From Thiocapsa sp. (GTDB lineage: Bacteria; Pseudomonadota; Gammaproteobacteria; Chromatiales; Chromatiaceae), in assembly GCF_022340925.1 (NCBI RefSeq), contig NZ_JAJDNA010000008.1, forward strand, positions 1 through 64,000: 64,000 nt of DNA. The letters run 5' to 3'. The notes beneath the pieces are model-generated. The model searched no databases and was not told where the DNA came from. It saw only the letters and a program-made list of their open reading frames with translations. This document shows positions 42,353 through 53,167 of this stretch, piece after piece. A program made the position numbers and the translations under genes. Each line of letters starts with the position of its first letter. Within the stretch, counting starts at the first letter, position 1.

Positions 42353-43771
42353 TTACTTGTGCGACACGTCGAGCTTGTCGACGGTGTCGAACTCGAACTT
42401 GATCTCTTTCCAGGTCTCCATGGCGATCTTGAGCTCGGGGCTGTGCTTGGCGGCGTTCGTGAGCACCTCCTTGCCCTCTTTCTCAATCGCGACACCTTCG
42501 TTGCGGGCCTGAACGCACGCCTCGAGCGCGACCCGATTCGCCGCGGCACCCGCCGCATTGCCCCAGGGATGGCCGAGGGTGCCCCCGCCGAATTGCAGGA
42601 CGGCATCGTCGCCGAAGATGGTCACCAGGGCCGGCATGTGCCAGACGTGGATACCGCCGGATGCCACCGCGAAGGCGCCGGGCATGGCGCCCCAGTCCTG
42701 ATCGAAGAAGATGCCGCGCGAGCGGTCTTCCTTGACGTAGGAGTCACGCAGCAGGTCGATCCAGCCGATGGTCGACTCGCGATCCCCTTCGAGCTTGCCG
42801 ACGACGGTGCCGGTGTGCAGGTGATCGCCGCCGGACAGGCGCAGGATCTTGGTCAGCACGCGGAAATGGATGCCGTGGTTCGGGTTGCGGTCGAGCACGG
42901 CGTGCATGGCCCGGTGGATATGCAGGAGCACGCCGTTGTCACGGCACCACTGGGCGAGACCCGTGTTTGCGCAGAACCCGCCGGTGATGTAGTCGTGCAT
43001 GATGATGGGTGCGCCGATCTCCTTGGCGTACTCGGCACGCTTGAACATCTCGTCCGGAGTCGGGGAGGTGACGTTGAGGTAGTGGCCCTTGCGCTCGCCG
43101 GTCTCGCGCTCTGCTTTGTCGATCGCATCCATGACGAAGTCGAAACGTTGACGCCAGCGCATGAAGGGCTGGGAGTTGACGTTCTCGTCGTCCTTGGTGA
43201 AGTCAAGGCCGCCACGCAGACACTCGTAAACGGCGCGACCATAGTTCTTCGCCGACAGGCCGAGCTTGGGCTTGATGGTGCAGCCGAGCAGGGGACGACC
43301 GTACTTGTTCATGATGTCGCGTTCGACCTGGATGCCGTGGGGCGGGCCGTTGCAGGTCATGACATAGGCGATCGGGAAGCGGACGTCCTCGAGGCGCAGG
43401 GCGCGCACTGCTTTGAAACCAAAGACGTTGCCGACCAGTGAGGTGAAGACGTTGACGACGGAGCCTTCCTCGAACAGATCGATCGGATAGGCGATGAAGG
43501 CGTAGAAGGCCTCGTCGTTGCCAGGGACGTCCTCGACGGCATAGGCGCGGCCCTTGTAGTGATCCATGTCGGTCAGGAGGTCGGTCCAGACCGTCGTCCA
43601 GGTGCCGGTGGACGACTCGGCGGCGACGGCCGCCGCGGCCTCTTCACGCGGGACGCCCGGCTGAGGTGTGATCTTGAAGCACGCCAGTAGGTCGGTGTCC
43701 TTGGGCCTGTATTCCGGCATCCAGTAGGTCTCACGATACTCTTTGACGCCCGCGTTATAGGTCTTTGCCAT
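42353..43771 (-). CDS. cbbL: RuBisCO large subunit, form I (green type)
   Basis: A 472-residue catalytic subunit fixing CO2 onto ribulose-1,5-bisphosphate. The carbamylated Lys is in [17 protein letters not shown]; catalytic residues are in [35 protein letters not shown] and [12 protein letters not shown]. Start [17 protein letters not shown] is typical of form IA. The operon order cbbL-cbbS-cbbQ-cbbO, without carboxysome genes, indicates cytosolic form IAq. It is divergent from cbbR, with paired dyads in the 243-base control region. Confidence 0.98.
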   Translation of the reverse strand: MAKTYNAGVKEYRETYWMPEYRPKDTDLLACFKITPQPGVPREEAAAAVAAESSTGTWTTVWTDLLTDMDHYKGRAYAVEDVPGNDEAFYAFIAYPIDLFEEGSVVNVFTSLVGNVFGFKAVRALRLEDVRFPIAYVMTCNGPPHGIQVERDIMNKYGRPLLGCTIKPKLGLSAKNYGRAVYECLRGGLDFTKDDENVNSQPFMRWRQRFDFVMDAIDKAERETGERKGHYLNVTSPTPDEMFKRAEYAKEIGAPIIMHDYITGGFCANTGLAQWCRDNGVLLHIHRAMHAVLDRNPNHGIHFRVLTKILRLSGGDHLHTGTVVGKLEGDRESTIGWIDLLRDSYVKEDRSRGIFFDQDWGAMPGAFAVASGGIHVWHMPALVTIFGDDAVLQFGGGTLGHPWGNAAGAAANRVALEACVQARNEGVAIEKEGKEVLTNAAKHSPELKIAMETWKEIKFEFDTVDKLDVSHK

Positions 43772-43870
43772 TGTCGCTTGTCCTCAGTTGAGAAGGTGAA
43801 GGATCGGTCCGGACCGGCTCGTCTTCTGGGGCCCCGTGTGGCGCGCTTAGCTCTGGGAACCTGGGCGCGC

Positions 43871-43893
43871 ATTATAGGCAACAACCCTATAAT
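43871..43893. promoter_or_regulatory. CbbR-type dyad 1 in the cbbL/cbbR control region
   Basis: ATTATAGG (43871-43878), 7 bases, CCTATAAT (43886-43893); perfect 8-bp dyad. It lies 100 bases before the cbbL ATG, nearer the cbbL side than dyad 2, suiting an activation site. Confidence 0.6.
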
Positions 43894-43906
43894 TTCTAGT
43901 AAATAT

Positions 43907-43927
43907 TGCTTATATTGCGCATAAGCA
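43907..43927. promoter_or_regulatory. CbbR-type dyad 2 in the cbbL/cbbR control region
   Basis: TGCTTAT (43907-43913), 7 bases, ATAAGCA (43921-43927); perfect 7-bp dyad with its centre 35 bp from dyad 1. LysR regulators bind a strong recognition site and a weaker activation site spaced in this way. Confidence 0.6.
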
Positions 43928-44014
43928 TAGCCTGATGTCTATGCGTCCATTGCCCGTTCGCGGTTCAACGACGTTTCGGGGGCGAGCCCGGGGTCAGATA
44001 AGAGGTGCCCATCC

Positions 44015-44941
44015 GTGCATGTCTCTCTGCGACAGCTCAGGGTGTTCGAGGCGGTCGCGCGTCAGCTGAGCTACACGCGCGCCGCCGAAGAGCTCCACCT
44101 CAGTCAACCCGCGGTGTCGATGCAGGTTCGCCAACTCGAGGAGGAGGCGGGCCTGCCATTGTTCGAGCGCCTCGGCAACCGCATCCTCCTGACCGAGGCG
44201 GGTCGCGAGCTGCACGAGTACAGTCGCAGCGTCAATCGGTTGTTGCAGGAGATGCAGGAGGTCCTGGAGTCCCTGAAGGGGGTCAATCGCGGCCGACTCC
44301 ACTTGGCCGTGGCAAGCACGGTGAACTATTTCGCCCCGCGCCTGCTCGCGATCTACCATCGGCGCTATCCGGGCATCGGCCTTCAGCTCGACGTGACCAA
44401 TCGCGAACGGTTGGTGCGTCTGCTCGAGGACAACGCCGTGGACCTGGTGCTGATGGGGATCCCCCCGACCGATGTGCAGGTCGAATCCGAGGCGTTCATG
44501 GAGAACCCGTTGGTCGTGATCGCGCCGCCGGATCATGCACTGGCGCGTGAGCGCGCGATCCCGTTGACCCGCCTGGCCGAGGAGGTCTTCGTGATGCGCG
44601 AGCCCGGCTCAGGCACCCGCCAGACGATGGAGCGGTTCTTCAGTGAGCGCGGTCTGACCATCCGGCCCGGGATGCAGATGACTCGCAACGAGGCCGTGAA
44701 GCAGGCGGTCCGGTCGGGTCTCGGCCTCAGTGTGGTCTCCCTGCATACGATCGAGCTCGAGCTCGAGACCCGGCGTCTGGTCACCTTGGATGTCGAGGGA
44801 TTCCCTGACCGTCGGCAGTGGCACCTCGTCTATCGCCGCGGCAAGCGCCTCTCACCGGCGGCCAACGCCTTTCGAGAGTTCGTCCTGACGGAGGCCGCGC
44901 TGATCGCGCCGCCGGTCTTTACTCCGGCAGGCGGGGCATAG
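44015..44941 (+). CDS. cbbR: CbbR, LysR-type activator of the cbb operon
   Basis: A 308-residue LysR regulator from GTG 44015. The winged helix is LRQLRVFEAVARQLSYTRAA followed by EELHLSQPAVSMQVRQLEEE, a very CbbR-like opening. The effector domain follows. CbbR responds to Calvin-cycle metabolites to activate cbbLS. It is divergent from cbbL with two perfect dyads between, so autoregulation is expected. Confidence 0.92.
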   Translation: MHVSLRQLRVFEAVARQLSYTRAAEELHLSQPAVSMQVRQLEEEAGLPLFERLGNRILLTEAGRELHEYSRSVNRLLQEMQEVLESLKGVNRGRLHLAVASTVNYFAPRLLAIYHRRYPGIGLQLDVTNRERLVRLLEDNAVDLVLMGIPPTDVQVESEAFMENPLVVIAPPDHALARERAIPLTRLAEEVFVMREPGSGTRQTMERFFSERGLTIRPGMQMTRNEAVKQAVRSGLGLSVVSLHTIELELETRRLVTLDVEGFPDRRQWHLVYRRGKRLSPAANAFREFVLTEAALIAPPVFTPAGGA

Positions 44942-44967
44942 GCCCAGATTGATGTCTCGAACGAAGG

Positions 44968-45186
44968 ATGGGTCCGCACTGGGCAGAGGCCATGCGCTTT
45001 CTCGAGACCCTGCGCGAGGAGCAGCCTTGGATCGAGGCCCAGACCTTCAAGCTCGCGTCGGACCGGGAGTCAGTCAGGCGCTACTTCGAGACGGCCCGAT
45101 CGTTGGGTCCTGAAGCCGGGCTTGCTGCGCTCGGCATGGGCATCGACGTGTCTTCGGCTTGCGCAACCGCGGAGCGATTCGTCTAA
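44968..45186 (+). CDS. Possible small protein between cbbR and dxs, unknown
   Basis: A 72-residue open frame from ATG 44968 (a second ATG at 44992) to TAA 45184-45186. Codon usage is like the flanking genes, with many GAG, CTC and GCC codons, and the product looks helical ([19 protein letters not shown]). No family recognised and no strong SD. It could be a real small gene, a relic, or part of the dxs leader. Confidence 0.35.
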   Translation: MGPHWAEAMRFLETLREEQPWIEAQTFKLASDRESVRRYFETARSLGPEAGLAALGMGIDVSSACATAERFV

Positions 45187-45214
45187 ACTAACCGACCGTC
45201 CCCGACCTGTGCGA

Positions 45215-47200
45215 ATGCTGAACATGCCCGATCGTCCCTCGAGTTTTTCCGGCCCCACCCTGCACCGGCATCCGTTACTCGCATCCATCGACTCTCCCGC
45301 GGACCTCCGGGCATTGCCCGAGCATCAGTTGGCCGCGGTTGCGAACGAGCTTCGCAGTTTCCTGGTCGACACCGTCGCTCAGACCGGAGGTCATCTCGCA
45401 GCCGGACTCGGCGTGGTCGAGCTGACCATCGGCCTGCATTATGTTTTCGATACGCCGGAGGACCGCCTGATCTGGGACGTCGGTCATCAGGCCTACCCGC
45501 ACAAGATCCTCACGGGTCGGCGTGAGCGCATGCGGACTCTGCGCCAGCAAGACGGGCTGTCCGGCTTTCCGAAACGCAGTGAGAGCGAATACGACTGTTT
45601 CGGCGTCGGCCATTCCAGCACTTCGATCAGCGCGGCGCTTGGCATGTCCTTGGCTGCCATGCAGCGCGGCGAGCGCCGGAACGTGGTCGCAGTCATCGGC
45701 GACGGTGCGCTGAGTGCCGGCATGGCCTTCGAGGCGCTGAACCATGCCGGCTCAATGGACGTCGATCTGACGGTGATCCTGAACGACAACGAGATGTCCA
45801 TCTCACCCCCGGTCGGCGCGATCACCAATCATCTCGCCCGCCTCCTGTCCGGAAAGTTCTACACCACCATGCGCGAGGGGAGTAAGAGCGCCCTGCGGGG
45901 GATGCCGCAGCTGCGCCATCTGGTGGGCCGCTGGGAAGAGCACATGAAGGGGATGTTGATGCCCAGTACCCTGTTCGAGGAGCTGGGGTTCAACTACATC
46001 GGGCCCATCGACGGTCACGATGTGCACGCGGTGGTGAAGACGCTACGCAACATCAAGGAGATGTGCGGTCAGCGTTTCCTGCATGTGGTGACCCAGAAGG
46101 GTCATGGCTACGAGCCTGCCGAGGGCCATCCCGTCACCTATCACGGTGTCACCCCGTTCGACCGCCGCACCGGCGAGCTCCGCAAGGGTGGTTCGAAGGG
46201 CCCGACCTACACCCAGGTCTTCGGCGGCTGGCTCTGCGATACCGCCGAGAAGGATCCGCGTCTGGTCGGTATTACGCCGGCGATGTGCGAAGGGTCCGGT
46301 CTCACGGTCTTCTCAAAGCGCTTCCCGGAGCGCTACTACGACGTCGGGATCGCCGAGCAGCATGCGGTCACCTTGGCCGCCGGCATGGCCTGCGAGGGAC
46401 TCAAGCCGGTGGTGGCGATCTACTCGAGCTTCCTGCAACGCGCCTATGACCAGCTGGTCCATGACGTCTGTCTCCAGGACCTGGACGTCACCTTCGCGGT
46501 GGATCGCGGGGGCCTCGTGGGCGCCGATGGACCCACCCATGCCGGCAGCTTCGATCTGAGCTTCGGTCGGCCTCTCCCTCGGCTGGTCATCATGGCGCCG
46601 TCTGACGAGAACGAATGCCGCAGAATGTTGAGGACTGCCTACGAGTATCCCGGGCCCGCGATGGTGCGTTATCCCCGCGGCAGCGGGCTTGGTGTCGCGA
46701 TCGATCCTGATGCACCGGTCTTGCCGATCGGCTGCGGTGAAGTGGTCCGCCGCGGCCGCCAGGTGGCTTTGCTCGCCTTCGGAAGCATGGTGGCGCCGGC
46801 CTTGGCGGCGGCGGAAGGACTGGGCGCAACCGTGGCCAACATGCGGTTCGTCAAGCCGCTCGACGGCGCACTTGTCCGCGAGCTCGCGGAAGGCCACGAG
46901 CTCTTGGTGACCATCGAGGAGAACAGTATCGCAGGCGGCGCCGGGAGCGGCGTGGCCGAGTGGCTGTCGAGTCAAGGGCTGACGTTGCCTTGCGTGCACC
47001 TTGGTCTTCCGGACCGGTATGTCGAGCACGCCGAGCACGCCCAGCAGCTGGCGGCCTGCGGTCTGGACGCCCCTGGCATCCTGACCTCGGTACGAGACGC
47101 CTTGTCCCGCTGCTTCCCCGACCGCGCGAGTCCCGGCGCCGCGACCACCTCGCCGGCGGAAGTGATGCAGGAGCGTCATCAGGGGATTGGTGCCGCGTGA
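45215..47200 (+). CDS. dxs: 1-Deoxy-D-xylulose-5-phosphate synthase
   Basis: A 661-residue TPP enzyme joining pyruvate and glyceraldehyde-3-phosphate, the entry to the MEP isoprenoid pathway that supplies carotenoids and bacteriochlorophyll side chains. TPP motif: [20 protein letters not shown] with [13 protein letters not shown]. The transketolase pyrimidine domain holds [17 protein letters not shown] and [18 protein letters not shown] 45215 or 45224 are both possible. The stop overlaps the next gene by 4 bases. Confidence 0.95.
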   Translation: MLNMPDRPSSFSGPTLHRHPLLASIDSPADLRALPEHQLAAVANELRSFLVDTVAQTGGHLAAGLGVVELTIGLHYVFDTPEDRLIWDVGHQAYPHKILTGRRERMRTLRQQDGLSGFPKRSESEYDCFGVGHSSTSISAALGMSLAAMQRGERRNVVAVIGDGALSAGMAFEALNHAGSMDVDLTVILNDNEMSISPPVGAITNHLARLLSGKFYTTMREGSKSALRGMPQLRHLVGRWEEHMKGMLMPSTLFEELGFNYIGPIDGHDVHAVVKTLRNIKEMCGQRFLHVVTQKGHGYEPAEGHPVTYHGVTPFDRRTGELRKGGSKGPTYTQVFGGWLCDTAEKDPRLVGITPAMCEGSGLTVFSKRFPERYYDVGIAEQHAVTLAAGMACEGLKPVVAIYSSFLQRAYDQLVHDVCLQDLDVTFAVDRGGLVGADGPTHAGSFDLSFGRPLPRLVIMAPSDENECRRMLRTAYEYPGPAMVRYPRGSGLGVAIDPDAPVLPIGCGEVVRRGRQVALLAFGSMVAPALAAAEGLGATVANMRFVKPLDGALVRELAEGHELLVTIEENSIAGGAGSGVAEWLSSQGLTLPCVHLGLPDRYVEHAEHAQQLAACGLDAPGILTSVRDALSRCFPDRASPGAATTSPAEVMQERHQGIGAA

Positions 47201-48585
47201 GCCGCGCCTTCGGCGGGTCGATCCTCGCCGTTGCGGGCGTCCTCGTCCTGGGGCCGATGGCCGTGGGGCATCTCGTCCAGGCCGGCTATCAAGATCTGCT
47301 GGGCGGTCTGTTGGGTCGGGCGCCGAACGCCGAGGTCCTGCGGAGCGATTACCGACGGGGCTGGTTCGGCTCCGATGCCGGGCTGGAGTTGCTGGTGCGC
47401 CCCGCTGCTGCGTTCTCTTCCCGGCAGGCGTCCATGCGAATCCGCCTCGAGAGTCGGATCGACCAAGGGCCGTGGGCCTGGTTCTCGGGCGGTTTCCCCC
47501 CGGCGCCGGGACGCGTGCACACACGTGTCGAGGTCACGGGTTTCCCCGTGGGACTGCCGCCGTTGCTGGTGACGACGGATCTCTCGATCGACGGCGCTGG
47601 CCTGGCCCGGGTCCATGCGCCGCCCGGAGAGATTCGGCTCGCGGTGGATGCCGCTCGGATTCGGTATGCCGAGCTCAGCGCGCGGGTGCGACTGGACTCG
47701 CATCGGCGGTCCATCTCGACATGGCTTTCCCTGCCCGCGATCGAATTGCTGGATGCGACGGGTCCACGCGCCAGCTTATCCGGCCTTCGGCTCACAGCCG
47801 ACCTGACGCGGGACGGGGCAGACTCTTATCGCGGGACCGGGGCACTCGATGTCGCGACGGGACGGATCGTTGCGACGGTCGCGACTGAGGTGGCGCCCGC
47901 TGCGACCGCGCCGTCCGGCCTGCAGGTCGACGGGATCTCGATCACGGCCGCCCAGCAGGCTCGGGACGGTCTTCTGGATCTGCGCCTGGCGCTCTCCGCC
48001 AGCCGGACACGTGCCGGCCGAGGAACCTACGGGCCGTCGGAGATTCGGCTTGCCGCAGAGCAGGTGGATGCCTCCGCGGTCGATGATCTGGTGGAAGGGC
48101 TGCGCATGCTCGGCTCGGGTCGTGTTTCCGAAGAAATGCGTGGTCTGGTGATGGCAGGCCTGATCGCAAGCCTCATGCCCCGATTTGCTGCCTGCGGTGC
48201 GCGCCTTGGTATCGACCCGATGCGGGTCCAGACTCCGCACGGCCCGGCCACCGGCCGGCTTGACCTGCGCCTGGAGCCCCTCGCCGACTCGCCGAGCCGG
48301 CATCGATGGGATGCCGCGGCATGGCTGGTGATGCTGCGGGCCGAGGGCGAGGTCGAGCTCCCCGAGGACGCCGCCCTGAGCTGGCTTGAGCGGATGCCGG
48401 ACGATGGTGCTCGGCCGGTCTCTGCTCCGACAGCTTCAGCGCATGATGCACGGGCGCTTCTCGAGGCATGGATCCGCGACGGCTGGGTGTCGAGGCACGG
48501 TGGACGGCTGTTCTCGGCCTTTCGGCTCGGGGACGGCCTTGTGACGATCAACGGCAAGACATTCCCGCTTCGAGGCTCAGGCTGA
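47197..48585 (+). CDS. DUF945/YdgA-like exported protein
   Basis: A 462-residue protein from GTG 47197, overlapping the dxs stop by 4 bases. One N-terminal hydrophobic segment ([20 protein letters not shown]) is followed by a long beta-rich region with repeated [14 protein letters not shown]-type and [14 protein letters not shown]-type strands, as in DUF945 proteins of gammaproteobacteria, which resemble AsmA-like envelope proteins. Function unknown. Translational coupling to dxs is odd and probably positional. Confidence 0.72.
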   Translation: MSRAFGGSILAVAGVLVLGPMAVGHLVQAGYQDLLGGLLGRAPNAEVLRSDYRRGWFGSDAGLELLVRPAAAFSSRQASMRIRLESRIDQGPWAWFSGGFPPAPGRVHTRVEVTGFPVGLPPLLVTTDLSIDGAGLARVHAPPGEIRLAVDAARIRYAELSARVRLDSHRRSISTWLSLPAIELLDATGPRASLSGLRLTADLTRDGADSYRGTGALDVATGRIVATVATEVAPAATAPSGLQVDGISITAAQQARDGLLDLRLALSASRTRAGRGTYGPSEIRLAAEQVDASAVDDLVEGLRMLGSGRVSEEMRGLVMAGLIASLMPRFAACGARLGIDPMRVQTPHGPATGRLDLRLEPLADSPSRHRWDAAAWLVMLRAEGEVELPEDAALSWLERMPDDGARPVSAPTASAHDARALLEAWIRDGWVSRHGGRLFSAFRLGDGLVTINGKTFPLRGSG

Positions 48586-48613
48586 TCGTGAGGCGAGCCC
48601 GGCGGTCCGGAGC

Positions 48614-49039
48614 TCAGCGCGCCGTGACGCTGATGCCGCGGACGGCGGCGGCCAGGCTCTGATGGGTGACGTCGAACCGGGCGTCGCGAAGACTCGCACT
48701 GACGATCCTTTGGATCGCGCCATCCGAGCGCCGTGCGGCGTCGGGCGCGTGGGCGACCGCCTGGGATTGCAGTCGCTCCAGGCGGCGCGTCACCTCATCC
48801 AACCGCGACCCCAGGGCCTGCAGACGCGACTCGTCGGGGCGTGCGTATGACCCCGCGGGGAACGGGAGCACGAGCCCCGCACGCTCAGCGTCGAGCCCTC
48901 GGTCGCGATGGCTTGCATCCCACGATGGACGATCGGCCCTGGACGGGCCTCGATCCAGAACAAGCCTCGCGGAGGCCTGCGCCAATTCCCTGCTCGGTCC
49001 TCCAGAGGGGTGGCTCCGACACCTCGCGGGCCCGCTCAT
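48614..49039 (-). CDS. Possible hypothetical protein with a coiled-coil segment
   Basis: A 141-codon frame on the minus strand, divergent from the cytochrome gene. The C-terminal half looks protein-like: SRLQALGSRLDEVTRRLERL forms an amphipathic helix, then a basic tail (LAAAVRGISVTAR). The first 50 residues look like non-coding GC-rich sequence, so the real start may be an internal GTG. No family recognised. Confidence 0.4.
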   Translation of the reverse strand: MSGPARCRSHPSGGPSRELAQASARLVLDRGPSRADRPSWDASHRDRGLDAERAGLVLPFPAGSYARPDESRLQALGSRLDEVTRRLERLQSQAVAHAPDAARRSDGAIQRIVSASLRDARFDVTHQSLAAAVRGISVTAR

Positions 49040-49108
49040 CCCAACTGCCGGCGCGACTCCGGCTCTGATGCCGACACCTCGCAGGCAGGCAGAGATGCCT
49101 CTCTTTCA

Positions 49109-49122
49109 TTGACAAAGATCAA
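49109..49122 (+). promoter_or_regulatory. FNR/Dnr-type box 1 upstream of the octaheme cytochrome
   Basis: TTGAC, AAAG, ATCAA matches TTGAT-N4-ATCAA with one change. Lies 214 bases before the ATG at 49336. Confidence 0.65.
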
Positions 49123-49146
49123 TGTTCCGGCCGTCGTCGGAGAAAA

Positions 49147-49160
49147 TTGACCTGTATCAA
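49147..49160 (+). promoter_or_regulatory. FNR/Dnr-type box 2 upstream of the octaheme cytochrome
   Basis: TTGAC, CTGT, ATCAA has the same half-sites as box 1, with centres 38 bp apart. It is 176 bases before the cytochrome ATG. Two boxes with identical half-sites in a GC-rich region are unlikely by chance. Confidence 0.68.
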
Positions 49161-49335
49161 GGCTGGCGGTGCCGGGTATCCGCATCGTCCGGACTGACAG
49201 GGACGGATGTGGGTCGATCGGCCTCGTTGGCGCAGAATCCGTTCGAGCCGTCGGCCCCGGTGGGTGCCCCCAGGTAGATCACGCGCCGATTGTTTACCCA
49301 GGAGGGGATCTACCACGAACGCTCCGGAGTGCATC

Positions 49336-50841
49336 ATGAAGCAACATCCTCGCGGACCGAGTCCCACGGGCCTGGCGCGGCTAAGTCTCGCCTTTGGGCT
49401 CCTCACCCTTGCCGCGACGGCCGACGCGGCGCGTCCGGCCGGGCAGGCAGGGGTCGACTGGGGCGATCCACGCGGCGAAGAGTGCGTAGATTGTCATATG
49501 ACCGAGAGCCCCGGACTCTACTGGGAATGGAATCACAGCGCGCACGGTCAGTCCGGCGTGAACTGTCTCGACTGTCATCAGCGCGAAGAAGGCGCGATCG
49601 ATGCGTTCAAGCACGAGGGCGCGTTCATCTCCGTCGTGGTGACGCCGAAGAACTGCTCGACCTGTCATCAGACCGAGTTCGAAGAGATGGATGGATCCCA
49701 TCATGCCAAGGGTGGGGAGATCCTCGGCTCGTTGGACAATCTGCTCGGGGAGGTGATCGGGGGGCCCGCTGCGGTCAACGCCGGCTGTAAGCAGTGCCAT
49801 GGCGCAAAGCTCGAGTTCTTCACCGAAGGCAAGAACCGGGGGCGCCCGACCCCGGGGACTTGGCCCAACACCGGGATCGGCCGAATCAACCCGGACGGCA
49901 GCCTCGGATCCTGCACGGCCTGCCATGGTCGGCATCGGTTCTCCCGCGCCCAGGCGCGCACGCCCGACACCTGCGGCAAATGCCATGTCGGACCCGACCA
50001 TCCCCAGATCGAGGTCTATAACGAATCCAAGCACGGGATCATCTACCGGGCCAAGACGGACGAGATGAACCTTGAATCTGACAAGTGGGTTGCGGGTGTC
50101 GACTACTCGGCCGCGCCGACCTGCTCGACGTGTCACATGAGTGCCGGCCCGGGGATCGAGAAGACCCACAATGTCGGCGAGCGCATCTCCTGGACCCTGC
50201 GTCCCCCGATCTCGACCAAGATCAACCTGGTGAAGCTGGAGAGCGGACAGGAGTTCGACGTCCCCGAGGGAAAGGAGATTCCCAAGGTCGGCGACGAGGC
50301 CAAGGGCTCGACAGTGATCGAGGTGCTCACCTGGAAGGATCGCCGCGCCAAGATGGAGAAGGTCTGCTTCGGGTGTCACGCCACCAACGTGATCGAGGGC
50401 CACTACAAGCAGTTCGACGACGTCGTAGACCTCTATAACGACAAATTCGCCAAGCCGATCGCTGCGGTCATGGATCGACTGAAGGACGGTGGGTACATCA
50501 CGCCGGCGCCCTTCGACGACAAGATCGAATGGACCTGGTGGGAGATCTGGCATCACGAGGGCCGGCGTGCCCGACACGGTGCTTCCATGAGCGGACCTGA
50601 CTACACCTGGTGGCACGGGATGTACGAGGTCGCTCAGCACACCTACTTCAAGTGGATCCCCGAGCTCAAGGACGTGGTGCGCGAGAAGGACGGAAACGAG
50701 GAATTCGCCGTTGCCATGCTGAAGGAGCACTTCGCGCCCATCGAGGGGCACGACTGGTACTTCAACGGTATGAGCAAAGAGCAGCTGGAGGTCGTGCGCA
50801 AGGGATTCGAGGCCCGCTACGGCAAGGGCTCCCTGAAGTAG
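49336..50841 (+). CDS. Octaheme c-type cytochrome of the hydroxylamine oxidoreductase (HAO) family
   Basis: A 501-residue secreted protein. The signal peptide (LARLSLAFGLLTLAATADA) is followed by eight CxxCH heme sites: CVDCH, CLDCH, CSTCH, CKQCH, CTACH, CGKCH, CSTCH and CFGCH. Spacing and the segments WNHSAHGQSGVNCLDCH and HGMYEVAQHTYFKWIPELKD fit HAO-like octaheme cytochromes. Members oxidise hydroxylamine or reduce nitrite or NO, depending on heme environment and cross-links; direction is not decidable here. ATG 49336 has GGAG 6 bases upstream. Two FNR-type boxes lie upstream and a TPR gene follows. Confidence 0.9.
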   Translation: MKQHPRGPSPTGLARLSLAFGLLTLAATADAARPAGQAGVDWGDPRGEECVDCHMTESPGLYWEWNHSAHGQSGVNCLDCHQREEGAIDAFKHEGAFISVVVTPKNCSTCHQTEFEEMDGSHHAKGGEILGSLDNLLGEVIGGPAAVNAGCKQCHGAKLEFFTEGKNRGRPTPGTWPNTGIGRINPDGSLGSCTACHGRHRFSRAQARTPDTCGKCHVGPDHPQIEVYNESKHGIIYRAKTDEMNLESDKWVAGVDYSAAPTCSTCHMSAGPGIEKTHNVGERISWTLRPPISTKINLVKLESGQEFDVPEGKEIPKVGDEAKGSTVIEVLTWKDRRAKMEKVCFGCHATNVIEGHYKQFDDVVDLYNDKFAKPIAAVMDRLKDGGYITPAPFDDKIEWTWWEIWHHEGRRARHGASMSGPDYTWWHGMYEVAQHTYFKWIPELKDVVREKDGNEEFAVAMLKEHFAPIEGHDWYFNGMSKEQLEVVRKGFEARYGKGSLK

Positions 50842-50858
50842 CCTGATCCTCGACCGGC

Positions 50859-50887
50859 GCGGCCGGGGGCGTTTGCCTCCCGGCCGC
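50859..50887 (+). terminator. Hairpin after the octaheme cytochrome gene
   Basis: GCGGCCGGG (50859-50867), 11-base loop, CCCGGCCGC (50879-50887), 17 bases past the stop. No T tract. It may limit read-through to the TPR gene. Confidence 0.5.
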
Positions 50888-51045
50888 GGTCCGGGCGAGC
50901 CCTCCGCTCCTCGACTCGCGTGGGGGGGGCAACTCACCTGATCCGCGAGTGAAGCGCGCCGTCTCCAGCCGAACCCGGTCGATGAAGCGCCGAGTCGGGA
51001 CACGCTGCGTCAGTCTCAACCGACTCCGATTGCCGGGGAGCATCA

Positions 51046-51471
51046 ATGCACCTGATCCGCTTACCCCTCGCGCTGCTCCTGCTGTTTCCCTTGAACCTCT
51101 TTGCCGCGGACGCCAGCGCATTGGTCAGAGACGGCGAGGCCAAACTGCGCGCCGGTGACATCGAGGCCGCCGCGGCTGTCCTGCAGGAAGCGGTGACCCT
51201 CGACCCGTTGTCCGCCTTGGCCCGACTGCGCCTTGGCGGTGCGCTCCTCATGCAGCAAGACTACCTTGCGGCAATCGAGCGGTTTCGCGAGACGGTCAGG
51301 CTGGATGCGGACAACGCCGCCGCCTTTGTCGGGATGGCGGTTGCCTACCTGCACAGCGCCCGCTACGAGCTCGCACGGGCCGCACTCGAAGAGGCGATCC
51401 GCATCGACCCGGCAAAGCGCCGGGAGGCGGGGCCTCTGCTTGCCTACATCGAGCGCGCGACGCGCCGCTGA
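51046..51471 (+). CDS. Exported TPR protein downstream of the HAO-like gene
   Basis: A 141-residue protein with a signal peptide (LPLALLLLFPLNLFAADA) and about three tetratricopeptide repeats (VRDGEAKLRAGDIEAAAAVL, LRLGGALLMQQDYLAAIERF, MAVAYLHSARYELARAALEE). It would act in the periplasm, like the cytochrome before it, perhaps in assembly or complex formation (inference). A GGGGAG precedes ATG 51046. It is 204 bases after the cytochrome gene, past a hairpin. Confidence 0.82.
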   Translation: MHLIRLPLALLLLFPLNLFAADASALVRDGEAKLRAGDIEAAAAVLQEAVTLDPLSALARLRLGGALLMQQDYLAAIERFRETVRLDADNAAAFVGMAVAYLHSARYELARAALEEAIRIDPAKRREAGPLLAYIERATRR

Positions 51472-51728
51472 CCGCGCCTACGCCCTGCGACCGTCGTCTG
51501 CTGGCCGGCGGTGCCCCGCGCTCGACCATCCGCAGCCCGTGGGCAGCCAAGGGTCCATCTTCGGGATGGCTTCTGCCCGGGTGTCCGCGTGCCGTCTATG
51601 CGGCGAAGTCGCCTCCCTGAGGAGGTGACGGCAGGCGATCGACCCTCCCGGTCACCGCCGCCCGGTTGACAGCAATGTCTGCACTCGCCCAGAGTCCTGC
51701 CAATTGATTCCTGCGCGGTTGCACTGAC

Positions 51729-53167
51729 ATGGAACGGCTCTCTGAGATCGCTGATCGATTTCTGACGCAGGCCCCGGCCTGCGACTACTGGACCCTTCGG
51801 CTGGTGGAAGAGGACTTCGACCATCTCGAGGTCCGCCAGGGCGTGGTCGAGCCGAGTCGCCTCGCATCCGTTCTCGGGGCCATGGTCACCCTGGTGAAAG
51901 GTGGAGGAATCGGCTACGGCGCGACCAGCGACATCAGCCCCGCGGGTCTGCGCGCGGCCACCCGGCGGGCTGCGGACTGGGCGGAGGTGCATAGCCGACT
52001 CGGCCTGTTCGATGCCGACATCTTTCCACGAAGCAGCACCCGTGCGGACTATCGCACACCGATCCAGGAGGCCTGGGTCTCGATGTCGGTGTCTGACAAG
52101 CTCGACCTCTTGCAGGCGGCCAATCGGGCCCTGAGGCTGGACGAGCGGATCGTCGACTGGTCCGCCTGGCTCTCGCGCAGGCGGGTCGCCCAGCTCCTCG
52201 TGACGGGTGACGGGGGACGCGTGTCTCAGGTCTGGGACTTCGTCCACCCGGGTCTGGTCGCCGTGGCCAACGCGGGGAGCCAGACTCAGCGACGGCACGG
52301 TGCTGGGGCGGACTGGGCCCAGCAAGGCGGGCTGGAGCGGGTCGCTGCCGTGCGTCTGCTTGAGGAGGCACCTCGGGTGGCCTCGGAAGCGCTCACACTC
52401 CTCGACTCCCCGGAATGTCCGCAGGACATCCGGGATCTGATCCTTCTGCCAAGTCAGATGGTCTTACAGGTCCACGAAAGCATCGGGCATCCACTGGAGC
52501 TCGATCGTATCCTCGGCGATGAGCGCAACTATGCGGGCACGAGCTTCGTCACGCCCGGGATGTTCGGTCGCTATCGCTATGGCTCGGAGCTCCTCAATGT
52601 CACGTTCGACCCGACGGTACCGTTAGAGCTGGTCTCCGGCGTCACCGACGACGAGGGGACGCCGGCGCGTCGCGAGTATCTGATTCGGGACGGCATCCTG
52701 GAGCGGCCGCTTGGCGGCCCCTTGTCCCAAGCACGCGCCGGTCTGCCGGGGACCGCAAGCACGCGCGCCAGCGGCTGGGATCGCCCACCGATCGATCGGA
52801 TGGGCAATATCAATCTGGAGCCCGGCGAAGGCAACCTTGCCGATCTGATCGCACAGGTCGAGCGCGGGGTTCTCATGGACACCAATCGCTCATGGTCGAT
52901 CGACGACAGCCGCAACAAATTTCAGTTCGGCTGCGAGCTTGGCAGGTTGATCGAGGACGGCGAGCTCAGGGGATTGGTCCGCAATCCCGGGTACCGCGGG
53001 ATCTCGGCCACATTCTGGCGCAGCCTCCACGGGGTCGGCGGTCTGGAGACCCTGGAGGTCCGCGGGGTGCGCAACTGCGGCAAGGGCGAGCCCAATCAAT
53101 CGGTTTACGTCGGTCATGCGGCGCCGCCCTGTCTGTTTCGCGACGTGTCCGTCTTCGGAGGTGGTGA

